Assembly: GCA_977006965.1 (NCBI GenBank) | Contig: OZ345366.1 | Location: forward strand, 620,001-684,000 | DNA: 64,000 nt | Origin: Phymatolithon calcareum | Lineage: Eukaryota; Rhodophyta; Florideophyceae; Hapalidiales | Direction: 5' to 3' | Shown here: in pieces, positions 12,002 to 22,448 of the stretch | Position numbering within the stretch: the first letter of the stretch is position 1 | How the letters are laid out: each line of letters begins with the position of its first letter | Position numbers and translations under genes: made by a program | Notes under the pieces: model-generated | Seen by the model: the letters and a program-made list of their open reading frames with translations, nothing else | The model's database searches: none | Told to the model about the DNA's origin: nothing

Positions 12002-12640
12002 TTAATTGTGCACAATCAACGTGGTCTTAGACTTGACAATCAAAGTCGATGTTCCACGCCATAGATCCACGTCAGTACTAGTGCTGGTACATTCTCGACA
12101 TTCTAGAGGCGCTGCCAATTTCTCATCAGTTTCTATTCTCAAGATTTCCGAGTTCAAAAGCGTACTCAGCTTCGCGTACGATCGGATTTCAGTTCGTTCA
12201 ACTGCTCTGTCGACGCCCGCCCGCGCAGACTCATCCAGTTGTGAGAGTGCCTCTTCAAAAAACGTGTCTATGCTTGGAATGAGGAATGGGAGCCGGTGCG
12301 TATTCTCTATTCCTTCTCCCGTCAACGTTCAACGGAATATTCTGATGCATGGGTTTTCTGGCGTAAACAACAAGCACAAGGGAGTTACTTTTGCATTCTA
12401 TGTACCTTAGGTCACATACAGGAGGTTCATCAACGTTCCATCCCACAGCGCCCCTTAATTTATATGAAAGACATTGCACGCAATATTCAGGTGTGGACCC
12501 CTCACACGTATTTTGGGGTGCTTGCAAAGCTGTATCAGGAGGAAAGTTTTGGAACAAGACTCACTTGTGTTGAAATTCAACTGGAAGCGTAATGGAGCTA
12601 TCTTTGAGAGTGAGCCAAAAAGAGCAATGATCACGCTTTT
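12002..12640 (-). pseudogene. decayed or spliced coding segment, unidentified
   Basis: Two adjoining minus-strand frames both look protein-like. The upstream frame (12255-12640, broken by TGA near 12562) includes CDLRYIECKSNSLVLVVYAR. The downstream frame (12002-12320) includes SIDTFFEEALSQLDESARAG and ends at TAA near 12002. Joining them needs a frame change near 12300. The TGA lies in a GTGAGT donor-like string, so introns are an alternative to decay. No family was recognised. Confidence 0.25.
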
Positions 12641-13334
12641 TCACAATCTCCTGGGCCATGCTTGTCCGCCGAAAAGGTGCACTGTCCCCCAGTGACCGAC
12701 ATCCCCATAGCTACCAAGGTGCTATACAGGAGGCTGTATGCCCAATGTGCACACCACGCAATACAATTTCTAGTCCGGTATTATGAAATTCTGCAAAAAA
12801 CAGAGCAGCTAAAACTTCTGTACTCAGATTTCGATGTTGTATACAGCCGTATTGATTGGCCGAAAAAACCCTAACCGGTACACAATCTGAAGTTCAGATT
12901 CGCGGTGAGTAGCAGTGGACATGTGCCGGAGCCTGCGTACCCTGGCTCGTCATGCGGTTTCCGTGGCGCACTAATGCAGGGACGCGCTTTCCGCGTTGTG
13001 CATCTCACAAATGCTTCGCCATGAAGAGTTGAAGCATGAAACGTAGGGTACCAGAACATACACATTTATTTTCGTCGGGAGGGGATGCTTGTAACTTTTC
13101 AATACAATGGCGCCATACTTTTCAACAGAGAATGCCTAGAAAACAATATTACGCCATGGCACACCGGCAGGAGTACGATGTTGAAGCGAAAGAACGGTCG
13201 CTACTGCCGCGTAAAGCTTTATGCAAAGTCAACAACATGTCACCTGCAGTGCAGCATGCCGACATCAGTAGCGGCAGGGATATAGAATCAATTCATACAA
13301 GGAGGAAAGCACGATAGGATAGGCATGAAGAGCA
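12641..13334. other. intergenic, nothing recognised
   Basis: Only short unsupported frames are present. The right end is the region 3' to histone H1. Confidence 0.4.
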
Positions 13335-13910
13335 TTATTTGCTTGCTCTCGTCTTCTTCGTGGTCGTCGTCTTTGTCTTGGCAGTCGCCTTCTTCTTCGC
13401 TGCAGGTGCGACCTTCTTCGTAGTGGTGGGCTTTTTCGTCGTTGTCTTCTTGGTAGTCGCCTTCTTTGTTGGCGTCGCCTTGGTCACCGGCTTCTTCTTC
13501 ATAATAGTTTTCCTCGGCTTGGTCGCTGCCTTCGTTCTGGACGCCGTCTGCAAAGTAAAACATAAAGAGCGTTAGATATTGAAAGCACAGGCGGACAAAT
13601 AGCGGGTGAAGTACTGCAGTGCGGCAGGGGAACCTACCTTCTTCACGGGGGCCGCCTTCTTCTTCGCCGGGACCGGCTTGGTCAGTTTGTAAGACGCCTT
13701 GATCTTGGTGAGCGTTCCATTCTCAACCATCTTCTTCAGCGCAGCGCTAAGAGCCGGCTTGTTAACTGTGCCATGATTGACAGTGATACTCTTGGTTATA
13801 GCACTGACAGACGAACCGGAACGCTCTTTAAGCTCTGCGACGCTTTGGGTAATCATGGCGGCATATGTCGGCTTGCTCGCTGGCTTTGCAGCAGAGGTAC
13901 GGGGACCCAT
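13335..13910 (-). CDS. Histone H1 (linker histone), one intron
   Basis: This linker histone binds nucleosome entry/exit DNA in chromatin. Exon 1 is 13638-13910 and exon 2 is 13335-13547, with a 90-bp intron (GTAGG...TTGCAG) that keeps phase 0. The protein is 161 residues. A short Ala/Lys/Pro N-tail leads into a winged-helix H15 domain at about residues 15-78 (TYAAMITQSVAELKERSGSS, ITKSITVNHGTV, SAALKKMVENGTLTKIKASY). A Lys/Thr/Ala tail rich in TKK and AKKK repeats follows, encoded mostly by exon 2. Without splicing, exon 1 would run on into a non-basic sequence, which supports the intron. The gene is small for animal H1 but normal for algae. It is isolated among repeats, 20 kb from the main gene island. 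Confidence 0.93.
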
Positions 13911-16820
13911 TCTAGCAGTTTCTTGACAGTTTCTGAAAGCTCGAGAGACAGGCTTGTTCGTCGCGTTGGTTGCAGGGCGCTAGGGTGGCTGGCTTTCGTT
14001 TGTGTTCTGGTTCTCTCTCCCCGTTGCGAAATTCGCTTGCCGAAGATATAGACGTTTTTACTCTGGGTGTTTGTGTTATGATAGAGAGCGTATTTGCGTT
14101 TCGTTATGATTCAAAATTAAACGTCTAAAATATTACTTTATTTCAAGGTGCTGGGACAAAAAATTTGGAATTTGCCCGCCTTTAAAAATTTGCGAAATTC
14201 CACGGCAAAAGGTATTGTAATACTGCCACTCAGACTCTGATACAGATGTTCCAGAGCGATGCAAATCCCTGGGATCCCCCTGCTGCGCAAAACGGGGCAA
14301 CCGTTTAAACCAGTCACAGATCTCTAATTCAGACTCCACATTCTTTGCTTGGGTCGAGCGAAGTGCCACAGCGAGCACTGTTTTGGAAAGTTGGCGCCAC
14401 CCCGCCTTCAATTCTCGCCTTCTCTGTACCTCCCCCGTAATTTACGCCTTTGATCGAGGAAGAAAAGGGTGTTGTACGTGAGACGCCTTTTCGATATTTC
14501 TCCCTTTTTTTCTCCGCGTAATTTTCTGAAAGGAGCAGATCACAACCTCGGTACGGTGTTGTTTCTACAGAACCGGCACGCCGGCGGGTTTTTTCAGTTG
14601 CGGTGATCACTCCTCCAATCCGCCACTTCAACGGGCGTGCAAAATTAAGACAGTGAGTTGAACGGTCCGGTAGACCGCTAACCTTGTAGTTACGATTGTG
14701 TCCTATCAACGATGCCGTTTGAACTTGGGCTGAGTTAACTGCAGTGCGCGGTAGCTTGGTGAAGCACATGTGCAGTGTAACGTGAGAGAAAAGTTTACTT
14801 CTAGCACGGAAGGCGGCCAAGTGTAGGCCGCACATGAACCAATGTACAAATCTGACACATCTAGTACACTACACGAAGCCAGAACCAGTTTCACATTGCA
14901 CGTTTCCGTTGTTTCAGGGAAGTGGACACTCCGAGATATCTGTAACCGGCGCTCGGAAGAGGACGCGTCCGGGAAGCGCGGCGTCCAACGTATGGCAGCA
15001 TTTCTAAGCTGTAATTTTGACCGCGAACGCAGTAATCACACGTCCATCAACGACATACGGACCCACCGTGAGTCGTGTGATATGCCATCGAAACAAACTC
15101 AAGGGTAGAACTATTTGCGCTGTATTGGGACCACGATCTACAGCAACAGGTCGAAAGGATACGAACACCAATTCGCGTTAATACTGGAATACAGGCAATT
15201 ACTCTAGGCATGCAATCTATTGTGACCGCTGTCGCACCCTCATTCGATCCGAAAAACGGACTGGTTTTGAAGGCAACCATCCAATGATTCTTGGTCATGT
15301 CAATGATCCGTCGGCACTAAAGCTTCCCCAGAGACCGTTTAAAGTTTCTCTCCGTGTTGAAGGACTGGAGAGCACGTTTTTTAGCTCAGTTTCATTTTCT
15401 AGTGGCACTCCTGGCATGTGCAATTATTGTAGAGACATTCGACCATTTCGTGCAAAATTTGGTCCTCGGGCGACAACATGGGAATTAAAGTTGTTATGAT
15501 GCTATCCGATTACATGCACATTTTGACATCAATGGATGAAGTGCTGCAGAAAAACGCGGGTGATGTACTCGATGCCCTTGTTGTGAGATGGTCACGAGCA
15601 ACGATATTTCAAACAATATGGGATACATATATGGAGAACCAAAACGGATTATCTTTGAACAATCAACAGCTTTGACAGCGGAACGGCTGTGCTCTACTGT
15701 ACTACCGTAGTCTCCATACGATAACGAATAAAAAGCATCGCATGTTGCAGCTAGTTTTTCCGAGCTCAAAAAGCGTTCCCCACAAGGTGGTAGGACGGAT
15801 TAGCATCTAAATTCTGATCCTGAGCTAGCCGCCTAAAAGCCATGCTGCTGCACTGGACTAGAAGAAACAGTTTAGGTCATCGCTGCTCAAAACAGCGGAA
15901 TGGGACTAAGATAATGACTAGGGTTGGTCCACGTCTCAGGATGTGTTATAGAGGGATGTGATGCACAATTAACGAACATGAGTCACTTGAAAGCTTACAG
16001 TCCGATTCCTGTATACGGAATAGAAATTAGCGCCCGACTATCAAAATTTTCTGCAGGGATGTCGATAACCCTCCTCTTTGCCCAGGCCATTGAAAGTGCT
16101 AGAGACAAATGTGATGACTAGCTTTCCGGAGTTTGCGCCATGAGCGAACCATGACTGTAACTTTACGCGAAGCCTTGCGATGAGTGGATCGCCGGTTTGT
16201 GAGAGCGGCCCCGCGAAAATCCACGTCTTTGACACAATATGAGCAACTCACACATCCCCCTCGACGTCGCATGGCAAGGATTTGTCAACTCTCAAAAGTC
16301 GACTTCTGTCCGAAGAATTATGATTTTTTCTACTTCCAAAAGGCAGCGATGATACAAGTGCACGAACTCAAAGAAAACCATAACTAACAAGGCAGCGACG
16401 AAAGGAGCTGCCATTAGAAAAGGCGACGCTGGAGCTTGCATCGAAAAGGCGGCACTGGAGAAGACGAGAACAGGAAAGCAACCTGAGTCATACTTATCGT
16501 GCGTGTCTTACAAGTTATACTCACGTAACATCGCACGAGAAGTCTCGTAGAGTGGTTACCCATACGTCGAACGCACTATCGCGAGCCAGCGTCTTAGAAG
16601 AACACTTTTTGTGCGTTCTTCGTCGAAGGCACAAGGCAAAGTTCGTTCGGAAGAGCTGGGGACTGGTCTGAATGAGGTGCCCTCTGCTGCCCTTTCCAAT
16701 CCGAAGCGCTGCCCGACATGCTCGTGAATATCGGAAATGTTCAGACATGCCGATGTTACACCTCGCAGACGGCCTGATCTTCATACATGATGAGAGTATC
16801 TCCGCGATGTAGTTCCCACA
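13911..16820. other. intergenic, no supported gene
   Basis: The first few hundred bases must hold the histone H1 promoter; no clear TATA box is visible. A frame at about 15163-15499 (+) contains YCDRC and MCNYC pairs, but it has no start codon or splice context that could be fixed. Other frames look random. Confidence 0.35.
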
Positions 16821-17507
16821 CTACAACCTTCCCATTCCCGTTCGGAGACGCAAATTTCGGAAACTTCCAAACACATGTGCAAGTCTGCTATCCCTCGCGT
16901 CCTTTCTGCTTCCCCGTGCCTGAAATTGTCGCATTTCTTCTTCTTGTCTAGATGCGAAAACCATTCGTTCGTTTTTGAGCTCAACTTCACGCCGCAGATT
17001 GTTTTTATGCATGATCATAGCCTCACCATACAATATGGCAATCATTTGTGTGTACGAAGAAAACGTCTCCACCAACCGTGCGGGGGTACCAGGTTCAACG
17101 CGACATTGCACGGCTGGACCGTCACCCCAACCCTCCTCCACTCTTTGCTCCAGCGCGTTGCGTCGATCCGCGAGCGATCCTTCGATGTCGCCACCGAGCG
17201 CCGACAGCGCAACGGCGAGCAGATGCGGTTCGGTTTCCCAGTACATTTCGAATGTACCCTCGTTCTCCGGCCCCCGTTTCAGCACTATGAGTGGGGCTTG
17301 AACTCCCTGTGGTAAGCACACTGCCGCCCAGGAATTGGAGAATAGGCGTATTGCGAACTGCGCCTTCTCGTTTTGGGTGACACTCTGGTACGGTTGGCGT
17401 GTTGCTCGGCGGGTGGAAAATGTTTCAGGAAATGCACTCATGCTACTTGAAGTGCTTTTGGAGCCCATTACGGCACGGAGTAGTCGGGATGATCTGTGCA
17501 TCGTCAT
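16821..17507 (-). CDS. unknown protein, member A of an orphan paralogue pair
   Basis: No known family was recognised. The frame is open from 17777, but the likely start is the ATG at 17507 or 17501 (MTMHRSSRLLRAV), because this is where similarity to the gene at 20137-20862 begins; the upstream part is proline/histidine-rich and unmatched. The protein is about 228 residues. Residues about 35-140 align with the paralogue over W-x2-VC...PLIVLKRGP, EGTFEMYW, LGGDIEGSL, RRNALEQR and PARLVE. A charged, helical C-terminus follows, rich in Arg/Glu (QEEEMRQFQARGSRKD). There is no signal peptide or membrane segment. Conservation of the core between two diverged copies argues for real coding. Function is unknown; a repeat-borne gene is possible. 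Confidence 0.55.
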   Translation of the reverse strand: MTMHRSSRLLRAVMGSKSTSSSMSAFPETFSTRRATRQPYQSVTQNEKAQFAIRLFSNSWAAVCLPQGVQAPLIVLKRGPENEGTFEMYWETEPHLLAVALSALGGDIEGSLADRRNALEQRVEEGWGDGPAVQCRVEPGTPARLVETFSSYTQMIAILYGEAMIMHKNNLRREVELKNERMVFASRQEEEMRQFQARGSRKDARDSRLAHVFGSFRNLRLRTGMGRL

Positions 17508-18789
17508 GAAGAGGCTTTGGTGCTTCCTTGTGGCAGGCGAAAAACTTGGACAGGGGACAAATGCACAGGTTACTGCTTTGGCGTCTCGATATTTGTAGAC
17601 GGGAAACGGAGGTGGGTGTGCATGTTTATGGGTTCGGGTCGATGGCGAATTGTTGAATTTACGGAGTTCCCAAGACTTTGGAAGACAGGGAATAGTCGGG
17701 CTTTGATCTTTGGGACCTCTGGGTCCTGCAGAGGATGAAAATACTGTATAATCAAAATTGCGGAAAGGCACTGTCATGCATATTCCACATATTTACGTTT
17801 ACTTCGTTGCATTCTTATCACCAGCTTGATCTATGGATGGAGAAGTATCGATCCCGTTGGAACTGCACCAGGTCCTCTTCTGCCGTCTCGAGTACTGTAT
17901 GGAGATGCTAAAATATTCTTAGAAGGCGGTTCCGTTATACAGCCGGACTGTTCTTCGCATTGCAGACATCAGCAAAGTATGCTTGCATACTGCCGTGGCT
18001 ACAGTACAGAAATGATCCGTTGCAGAATACAATACTGTTGGTTTCAATTTCGGAGGAGGACGAATCGCTTCGATCCCCTTTTGTGTCCAAGTTTTTTGTA
18101 TGAACTACCCCTCCCTTCCCTAGGAGATGAATTCCGCACATTCCAGAGTTGTCAGACTACTGTAGTGCCATCAGAATTTACTGATGAGGGATAAAGCTTG
18201 GCAGTGACTTAGAAAGTGCTGTATGTTCGGAGCGAGTATAATAATGTCATCATAATGTTGTATATATCGCAGCCAGTTTTGACACCACAGAAATTCTTGT
18301 TCTCATGAACGCCATCAAAGTGAAATGTGGCATAAATTTGGGACACTTGAAATGACCGACCTGCAAAAATCTAGGGAAAAAGAATTCTTACTTTAAAGTA
18401 AAATCCGTACACGTTATTGAAAACTGATCTACACGAATATGATACTGTATTCGTGTAGATCAGGGACAGCATAATTCTTGCTGTCTGTCTGCACATGGAA
18501 GCATTTTCCAACTTTTCGACACTTCCTCGCCTATTGTTTTACAGTCCTTGATGTGATTCGGAGTATCCGTGGGTGCTTGCAAGAGGGTGGGGCGTTTTGG
18601 CCGCCCTGTGGCTAAACTTTTTCGTCATTCTTGTACCGGCAGATACTGTACGCAGCGCAGGTTCTGCGACTACTGTTCATTTCCATATGTATTATTTCGA
18701 AACATGTACTGTATCACCTTGGGACAGGCAGGTAAATTCATTGTTGGAGCGTGATTTGATCGTTTTGAGCACAGTTTTGAACCGATTGA
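17508..18789. other. intergenic with a hairpin and many TACTGTA heptamers
   Basis: No gene is recognised. A 16-bp stem with an 8-nt spacer lies at 18424-18463 (CTGATCTACACGAATA and its complement). TACTGTA or TACAGTA occurs at about 17740, 17893, 18003, 18158, 18445, 18646 and 18707. Confidence 0.5.
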
Positions 18790-19140
18790 GACTCTTCTTC
18801 TTCTTTATGGCGGATTTTTGAAGTTGTCCTAAAACAACTCCACATCCTTACGGCTACACTAGACTTTAACAGATACGGGTGGTACATGGTGTCACAACAA
18901 CTCAAAGCTGCACAAAGTGCAGACCTTCCGGGAGCTTAACATCTACATCTCTACGCAGCCAGTCTTCAGCCACCGTTCTTCAAAGGGGATGGCCCGGGAT
19001 GGAACCCATTTAGAATGCTCACAGAAGCTGGTCGTCTCGTCAATTTCTTTCATCTCTTTCTGTTCTCTCTCCCAGCTTCCTTGGGCATTGCGGTACACCA
19101 CTCAGGGCGGAATCCATGTACTACCAAACTACCAGAAGTT
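18790..19140 (-). repeat. non-LTR-type retroelement 3' end, copy 1
   Basis: Roughly 300 bp match 63040-63390 in inverted orientation at about 80 percent by eye. Shared runs include ACAACTCCACATCCTTACGG, CCAGCTTCCTTGGGC and CAGGGCGGAATCCATGTACT. In the sense orientation both copies end in a simple A-rich tail, (AAG)n here and (AAAG)n in the other copy, as non-LTR retroelements do. No reverse transcriptase frame is attached. Confidence 0.6.
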
Positions 19141-19489
19141 GATAGTCTTCTCCCATAGGGGAGGTCGGAGCACAGCTCTTGCCATTACAAAAAACCCTGC
19201 CATGAAGCGGGGAAAAATTATTGAGACTCTAAATATGGAAAGAAGATTTGTATCTATTTTACAACTCCTATGACGACCGAAACGGAGCAGTGACGGTGTA
19301 CACACTTCTCACTTTTAATAAACTTGTTCTGATTATTTCGGGAAGTGTACTGTATCAGCCTGCGTCATCTCATGAACCTAAAGAGGCATTAGGCAAAAGC
19401 AACCAAAATGCCGCATGCCATGTGCATGCAGGCAAAATGCCTAAATGTAGAACGTGAGAATCAGGGAACAATCTGTAAAGCACGTGAAA

Positions 19490-19770
19490 ATGCAGTAAAG
19501 ATGCTGCGGGAAGGAAACATAGCGTAAAGCAAATTGCTGAAGAGACCAATGTCAGCAAGTCTACCAAGTCCAGAATGCAGAAATGCTCGACCAAAAGCGA
19601 GGAGGCTTCGCTAGATGACACGTATTTGATTCTTCTTTTTGAAAACGAGGCAAGCTCGCTACACTGACTTCTGAAGAGGAGGCAATGATCGCCGAGAGCC
19701 TTACACAAGCTGCTAATCGAGGGTTCGTGGATGAAAAGATGTTCGGCATCCGTGATGGCCCGCGCTGAGA
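19490..19770 (+). pseudogene. pogo/Tigger-like transposase N-terminus relic
   Basis: Two neighbouring frames resemble the double helix-turn-helix of pogo/Tc5-type transposases: VKQIAEETNVSKST (19525-19565) and, in another frame, KLATLTSEEEAMIAESLTQA followed by NRGFVDEKMF (19650-19745). The second fits the CENP-B/Tc5 HTH consensus around LTxEEExxL and ERGF. Frameshifts separate them, and no DDE domain follows before the next gene. The call is by family resemblance only. Confidence 0.35.
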
Positions 19771-20136
19771 GAGGAGCCTGCCAAGCGAGAGAAAGCTGAA
19801 AACAGAGGTGACAAGAGAAATGAGAGAAGCAGGCTTTGGGGGAGGGGAACTAGGTCCCAAAACGCAACCGAAGTCCACTCAGCATAGGCAGGGGGCACGT
19901 GAAAATGCCATAGAGGCCTGCTGCAGAAAGCACTACCTCGTACACAGGCGCATGCGCCAGGGTATCACTCTCCTAATCATCACTAAACAAATGACTGATT
20001 TTAACTCCGATTGGTCAAAGATTGGCATATTTCTTTATTGCAGAACAAGCGTCAACCTATCGCCAAAGCCTGAAAGAGTCATTTTAGATCGAGTGCCGTC
20101 CCTACATTGCAGTATCGACTGTAGCTGTTACAAGAA

Positions 20137-20862
20137 TTACCACCGCACCCCATTAGCAATATTATGGGCTGCATTCGGCACATGCTGATGGGCTCGTAGT
20201 TCAGCCTCCAGTCGCCTTATCCTGGCATATTCCGCAGCGTCATCCTTTCGGGCCTGGGTCTGCGCCTGTGGTGCCCTCTGTGGTTGGTTCTGCACTTGTG
20301 CCATATTCTCGGTCTCCTTCGCCATCCGCACCGGCACCTGGGCGTTCATCTGTACCTGCGGGGCCATTTGGCCTTGGTTCCGCATCATGTTTTGCATGGT
20401 GACTGCAGCGGCATACTCAGACTGGATCATTTTCTCGTACGAAGGGTGGATCTGCACGTATCGAGCGGGCTCTCCTTGTTCTACCTTACACGTCATGTCA
20501 GCGTTTGCCCCCCTTTTCTCAAGAGTTCTGCGACGAAACTCAAGTGTACCCGTGACATCTCCACCTGTGTGTCCCAGTAAAACAGAGAGCAGCTCTGCTT
20601 CATTTGCAAAATGCATCTCAGAAAGTCCCTCACCGTTCGGCCCATGTCTGAGAATGATCAACGGCGGCTGAGCACCTACTTGTGAGCAAACCTTGTTCCA
20701 AAGCTGGGAACTTGTTTGGACGATAAACTCCTTTTTCTCGTTTTTTTCATTGCCAAGGACCACGGTTTGCTGACTTGAAGCATTCGCCTGCAGTTTCTGG
20801 GTAAGTGCTGCGTCTTCCGCAGCCGTGGCTAATGCTCGCAAAAGCTTTGTGGTCTTACCCAT
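20137..20862 (-). CDS. unknown protein, member B of an orphan paralogue pair
   Basis: No known family was recognised. The protein is 241 residues from an ATG at 20862 (MGKTTKLLRALATAAEDAAL). The core at about residues 45-150 aligns with the gene at 16821-17507 over LWNKVCSQVGAQPPLIILRH, GPNGEGLSEM, GGDVTGTLEFRRRTLEKR and GEPARYVQI. Conserved Gly, Arg and hydrophobic positions suggest a compact alpha/beta fold. The C-terminus (150-241) is low complexity, rich in Gln, Met and Ala (QAQTQARKDDAAEYARIRRL), probably disordered or coiled. There is no signal peptide, membrane segment or intron. Both paralogues lie on the minus strand about 2.6 kb apart, which suggests tandem duplication followed by divergence. 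Confidence 0.6.
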   Translation of the reverse strand: MGKTTKLLRALATAAEDAALTQKLQANASSQQTVVLGNEKNEKKEFIVQTSSQLWNKVCSQVGAQPPLIILRHGPNGEGLSEMHFANEAELLSVLLGHTGGDVTGTLEFRRRTLEKRGANADMTCKVEQGEPARYVQIHPSYEKMIQSEYAAAVTMQNMMRNQGQMAPQVQMNAQVPVRMAKETENMAQVQNQPQRAPQAQTQARKDDAAEYARIRRLEAELRAHQHVPNAAHNIANGVRW

Positions 20863-21525
20863 GCTGGAATGCGACGAATTCGTCCGACTTCACAGTCAGG
20901 TCCGCAGAACAGGTTCAGCGTCTCGCGGGAAAGGTTTGCGTTAAGTAACGCGACGAATAAACAGGAGGCTCGAAATGCTATTAGTCCTTGTTTTTGCCAT
21001 GTGAAATTTCTAATAAAACCAATGCTTGTTGCTTCCGCCACGTTCCTTTTCATGGTGCTTTTGCAAGTAAGGGACCGTAACATTGAAAACGTACTGTTTT
21101 GCAGTGCCTTGGACGAAGTTCGAGGGAACGGAGAAGTGTCGCTATGCTGTTGACAATCGGACGACATCTGCAGTCTCATGACCCGGGCAAGTAGCCCTGC
21201 AAGGAGGAGTTCGAGTGGAGGAAGAGTTATTGTTTGTACTATTTGATTGTATTGTTTTGAGTCAACGGCTGACGAGTTGAGCAGCGGCAGGACGGTGCTC
21301 CGAAATGAGACGGTCGTTGTATAGTATGTTTGATCTCTGCATTTGTGTGGCGGGCTTCAAGTTGAAGATGAGCCTTCGGTTAGTTCCTGCATTACAGTCT
21401 GAAAGGCGCAGGGCAATGGGTACTTAATTGTAGACTGGGCCCATAACCTTTTAGAAACTGAAGATGTTTCACAGAAATGTTGGATGGCCACCGAGTTTAA
21501 TGAAGCGCCGCGCCTATCCAATTAA
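20863..21525. repeat. left flank of the 12-kb element, with inverted-copy repeats
   Basis: About 21357-21430 (block B: AAGTTGAAGATGAGCCTTCGG to AATGGGTACTTA) and 21448-21482 (block A: TTTTAGAAACTGAAGATGTT) recur on the opposite strand next to the right end of the element, at 33672-33790. Between them is TAGACTGGGCC (21431-21441), an isolated copy of the element end sequence in reverse orientation. No gene is seen. Confidence 0.6.
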
Positions 21526-21947
21526 GGCCCAGTCTATACCGCAACAAATTTGTTCATGTTCATGTTGGCTTATCATAGGATTTTTATCATAGCAACAAAT
21601 TTGCTGCGGCGGTCTATACCGAAACCGGCACTTTGTTCGCCAAACGTGTTCACCATTCCCGCCCTTTTCGATAAGCAGAAAGCTTGATGAGGGATTTTGT
21701 CGTACTGGGGTAATACCACAACCGATGACATTTCGTTCACACCGAAAACCAATCCTCTGAAAGGGCATCATCCGTTCCTAATGCTGTACTTTCTCCGAAG
21801 GACCACTCCTACTGCAGGAAAAGAGTTTGGGCTTCCGTCCAATCCCTTTGTTTGGTCATTAGTGCCTGATCATCGAAGGCTGAGCAAGTTGCGTTCTCGT
21901 TGGTTTTGGCTATCGAACCTTTGATCGCCCGGGAGCACTCAAGACTT

Positions 21948-22448
21948 ATGGAGCCTTCTCAAAGCGGTGTTCCTCCTGTCGGTAGTTCCGAAAGTACTGA
22001 GAGTACAGCTACATCCGCGAGAGTTAGTGCACTTGCAGCACTCTTGCCGGGCCCAACATTCAACACGGTAGCGAGGGCGGGCTCCAATCTACAAAATGCA
22101 TCTCTTGCAGGCGTGCAAGTTGCAGACATAGTGCAGTCGGCCTCTCCGACAGGGCGGAACGAAAGTCAAGCAGAGGCCTCTCTATCTACTTCGCTTGACC
22201 GGCGATCACTTCTTGCAGTGCGACCGCTGCTGCTTCGTATCTTTGATGATGAACGAATTCGAGCATTGCTGCGCGGAACAGAGGAGCGCGAAGCTCCTTC
22301 TGAGAGAATGATCGATGCAGCAACAGTTACGAATGCACATGCGGCCTTAGCCGTCTTAGATATAGCCCCTCGAAGGCCGACATTGGCGACCACTGTTGCC
22401 TTCGACGAAACGTTGATGTCGGTAGCAGTGCAGTGTCCCATGCTGTAG
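21948..22448 (+). CDS. 166-aa ORF near the left end of the transposon
   Basis: The frame runs from an ATG at 21948. The N-terminal 75 residues are rich in Ser, Thr and Ala and look disordered. Residues about 95-160 are more ordered (SLLAVRPLLLRIFDDERIRA, then LLRGTEER). No family was recognised. It could be an accessory protein, the first exon of one, or a chance frame; no start context or conservation could be checked. Confidence 0.3.
   Translation: MEPSQSGVPPVGSSESTESTATSARVSALAALLPGPTFNTVARAGSNLQNASLAGVQVADIVQSASPTGRNESQAEASLSTSLDRRSLLAVRPLLLRIFDDERIRALLRGTEEREAPSERMIDAATVTNAHAALAVLDIAPRRPTLATTVAFDETLMSVAVQCPML

Noticed and set aside
13339-13575. Plus-strand ORF rich in Val, Phe and Ala
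   Set aside because: It is the antisense of the Lys-rich histone H1 tail.
14329-14835. 168-codon minus ORF upstream of histone H1
   Set aside because: Composition looks random and no domain or paralogue was seen.
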